A stretch of DNA of 44,967 nt from Clostridiales bacterium. GTDB taxonomy: Bacteria > Bacillota > Clostridia > Christensenellales > CAG-138. The DNA is taken from assembly GCA_012517905.1 (NCBI GenBank), contig JAAYUE010000007.1, forward strand, positions 1-44,967, in the 5' to 3' direction. Positions 42,908-44,967 of this stretch are shown here, one piece after another (positions within the stretch are counted from its first letter, which is position 1; the number at the start of each line of letters is the position of its first letter). The position numbers were made by a program, and so were the translations under genes. The notes beneath the pieces were generated by a model that worked only from the letters and a program-made list of their open reading frames with translations, ran no database searches and was not told where the DNA came from.

Positions 42908-43083
42908 TACACAATCCGTCAACACTGAATCCGTTAACCAACCCAAAACAAACCTTCCCACGAAAGAAAACCGTACCCAGGGCACCGGCGTTTCCCAACG
43001 TTTCCCAAATCTGGCCCCATTGGGCAATTGGCACACATCGACTCGGTTTATACCACAAATCCAGTTTAAGGAGATAACTCAAT

Positions 43084-44094
43084 ATGGACGACCTAAACGT
43101 TGCCGTCAGCAAGAGCAGCAATGCCAGAGGAAAGACCAGCAAATTACGCATGATCGTAAGGAGAGTCGATTTCAGCATCGGCGTTGGAACCGTAGTTCTC
43201 TTTCTCGTTTTTTCACTTACGGCCGATGCGTTTTTTACCCAATACAATCAGTTTAACCTGCTGCGCACCGCGGGGCTGACGATTTTCGTGGCTCTGGCGC
43301 AAGGCATGCTGCAGGTGACGGGCGGAATCAGCCTCTCCATCGGCGCGATGGGCGTGTTCTCCGGTATGTTTGCGTGTATGGCCATGGAAAACCTCGGCGC
43401 GCCGATCTGGCTGGGATTTCTGATCGCGGTCGCCGTCGGCATGCTCTGCGGGCTTCTGACCGGCCTCGTCATCGAAAGTTTCAAGTTGCCCGGCTTCGTC
43501 GTTACGCTGGCGGTCCAGTACATCCTGACCGGTCTTGTGAACGGCATTACGAAAGGCTATCCTTTCACGCATCTTCCGGAAGAGATCACCTATATCGGAC
43601 GCAAAGGATATTTCGGCATCCTGCCGCTTGTCACGATCATGGCCATCGTCGCCCTGGCCATCGTATGGTATGTGTTCCGATATACGGCGATCGGCCGCCG
43701 CATTCTGGCAACCGGCGGCAACAGCGAGGCGGCGCGCCTCGCGGGCATCCCCACCAGCAAGCTGGTCGTTTTGAGCCATATGATCAGCGGGTTCTTCTCG
43801 GGCCTCGCCGCGATGCTCTGGGTGTCGCGCGCCGGCTCCATGCAGACGACCCTCGGCGGCGACTGGATGCTCCTCTCCATTTCTGTTTCCATGCTTGGCG
43901 CGGCGAAAGCCGGATTTGTTTCTCCGATCGGTTTCTTCTTCTCCGCAATTTTGATCACCATGATCAAAAACGGGCTGGTTGTCGCGAACGTTAACGTGTA
44001 TTACGAAAATGTGTTCCTCGGCGTAATCGTGCTCGCGGCAATCGCGCTCGACAGTATGCGCACGGCCTTCAATCTCCGCGCCAAGAAACTTTAA
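43084..44094 (+). CDS. ABC transporter permease, ribose type (RbsC-like)
   Basis: A 336-residue permease of the BPD_transp_2 family with about ten TM helices. Family blocks: 'FVALAQGMLQVTGGISLSIGA', 'GLLTGLVIESFKLPGFVVTLA', the cytoplasmic 'YTAIGRRILATGGNSEAARLAGI' loop that contacts the ATPase, and 'LLSISVSMLGAAKAGFVSPIG'. AAGGAG precedes the ATG. The binding lipoprotein follows after 110 bases; the ATPase is not in the window and should lie beyond it. Imports a sugar or sugar-like compound. Confidence 0.95.
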   Translation: MDDLNVAVSKSSNARGKTSKLRMIVRRVDFSIGVGTVVLFLVFSLTADAFFTQYNQFNLLRTAGLTIFVALAQGMLQVTGGISLSIGAMGVFSGMFACMAMENLGAPIWLGFLIAVAVGMLCGLLTGLVIESFKLPGFVVTLAVQYILTGLVNGITKGYPFTHLPEEITYIGRKGYFGILPLVTIMAIVALAIVWYVFRYTAIGRRILATGGNSEAARLAGIPTSKLVVLSHMISGFFSGLAAMLWVSRAGSMQTTLGGDWMLLSISVSMLGAAKAGFVSPIGFFFSAILITMIKNGLVVANVNVYYENVFLGVIVLAAIALDSMRTAFNLRAKKL

Positions 44095-44204
44095 TCCCAG
44101 CGGCGGATGCGCTCCGCCCTTCCCGGTTCGACTGCGTCTGGGTGTGCAGACAACGCACATCGCGCCGGACGCTTCGTAATAAACAAAAAAAAGGAGGAAA
44201 ATCA

Positions 44205-44967
44205 ATGAAGACCCGCAAGATTATCGCTGTTCTCTTGGTATTGGCTCTGGTCGCGTCGTTCTGCGCCGCATGCAAGAGCACCCCCGCTCCCGCTCAGGAA
44301 GCCTCCGGTTCCGCCGAACAGGCGACCGCCGCGCCGGCGGAGGAAGCAACCACGGCTCCCGCAGAAAAAATCAAGCTCGCTTGGTACTTCCCGGTCCCAC
44401 ATCCGTATGGCGAGGCGGTAAAAGCAGGCGTCGAGCAGTTCGCGAAGGACTATGCCGATTCCGTGGAAGTCACGATGAAGATTGGAACCAGCACGACGCC
44501 CGTTGAAGAGCAGCAGAACATCGAAGGCCTGGTAGCGCTCGGATACAAGTACATCTCCATGTTCTCTGCTGACACCGTGTCCGTCAACACGCTGGCCGAA
44601 GAGATGGATCCCCTCGGTGTGAACATCGGCCTCTTTGGCGGCGGTGCGCAGCAGCCCACCAAGACGAGATTCGTCGTTGCGACCGATCTGAAGGAATCCG
44701 CACGGCTTGCCACGCAGGCGCTCATCGACTCCCTCGGCGGCACGGGTAACATCCTCGTGATCTATGAAGGCGTCGGCGGCTCCTCCATCCCCCGTAAAGA
44801 AGGCGTCGAAGAAGCGCTGGCCGCCAATCCGAGCATCACCGTTCTGCAGGAAGTCATCACCAGCGCGGACGGCGTAACGACGGCGGAAGTCGCCCAGGAG
44901 AAGATCCAGTCCGCTCTGTCCGCCCATACGAATCAGGTGGACGGCATGGTCTGCGTCGGCTTTAACC
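44205..44967 (+). CDS. Sugar-binding lipoprotein of the ABC transporter (partial)
   Basis: The frame runs from ATG 44205 to the window end (254 codons) without a stop, so the C-terminus is missing. It has a lipobox A-A-C (Cys about 24), an Ala/Pro/Glu/Thr-rich linker to about residue 60, then the type 1 periplasmic-binding fold ('KLAWYFPVPHPYGEAVKAGV', 'EEQQNIEGLVALGYKYISMF', 'RKEGVEEALAANPSITVLQE', 'VDGMVCVGFN'). AAGGAGG lies seven to eight bases before the ATG. It is the binding partner of the permease just upstream. Confidence 0.95.
   Translation, partial: MKTRKIIAVLLVLALVASFCAACKSTPAPAQEASGSAEQATAAPAEEATTAPAEKIKLAWYFPVPHPYGEAVKAGVEQFAKDYADSVEVTMKIGTSTTPVEEQQNIEGLVALGYKYISMFSADTVSVNTLAEEMDPLGVNIGLFGGGAQQPTKTRFVVATDLKESARLATQALIDSLGGTGNILVIYEGVGGSSIPRKEGVEEALAANPSITVLQEVITSADGVTTAEVAQEKIQSALSAHTNQVDGMVCVGFN

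Overview
The window reads as chromosomal DNA of a Gram-positive, probably gut-dwelling member of the Clostridia. The reasons are strong AGGAGG-type ribosome-binding sites, frequent TTG starts, many lipobox lipoproteins with short anchors, and families typical of that class (DUF6273, DUF5050-like, HTH regulator next to a Hanks kinase, DUF3870, fused TAXI/TRAP permease). No rRNA, tRNA, CRISPR array or intact insertion sequence was seen.

Region 1 (2-18125, all on the minus strand) is an accessory island of about 19 mostly uncharacterised genes. Read in the direction of transcription it opens with a small HTH protein overlapping a membrane Ser/Thr kinase that carries an outer leucine-rich-repeat (LRR) domain, closed by a clear terminator. 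A large XRE-type regulator follows, and then some sixteen genes, usually 20-170 bases apart, each with its own good ribosome-binding site. They include three paralogous HEAT-like repeat proteins, three proteins with a small Cys/His module (H-x-W, C-x-C-x2-C) of which two carry it in tandem, an LRR lipoprotein, two further lipoproteins, several 2-4 TM proteins with soluble domains, and a second small HTH protein. The set looks like an envelope sensing or signalling system and is my best candidate for an undescribed system.

Region 2 (18385-21298, plus) is a self-contained MerR unit: a perfect 20-bp palindrome inside the promoter, then an aldo/keto reductase, a flavodoxin remnant, a DUF362 protein, a cupin and the MerR regulator itself. 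It suggests a response to reactive carbonyls or electrophiles.

Region 3 (21586-30310, minus) looks more AT-rich and is a transport-catabolism operon. It holds a class V aminotransferase-like enzyme, DUF3870, a TAXI solute-binding lipoprotein, a fused TRAP permease, a metal-dependent cyclase/formamidase, an AEC carrier and a class I/II aminotransferase, with a broken PfkB kinase at its distal end. It begins with a promoter and a leader containing an intrinsic-terminator-like hairpin, and has a long intercistronic hairpin between binding protein and permease.

Region 4 (30598-38348) has an SPFH protein (minus), then a plus-strand MarR-controlled export operon: MarR, two halves of an asymmetric heterodimeric ABC exporter, a HlyD-like protein that appears to start at an ATT codon, and a lipoprotein membrane-fusion protein, ended by a terminator.

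Region 5 (38534-44967) has two related metallo-beta-lactamase-fold hydrolases and an unusual LacI regulator fused to a complete ABC-type sugar-binding domain (all minus), facing a ribose-type ABC permease and its binding lipoprotein (plus; the latter is cut by the window end). A shared 15-base motif upstream of the hydrolases and of the transporter suggests common control by the fusion regulator.
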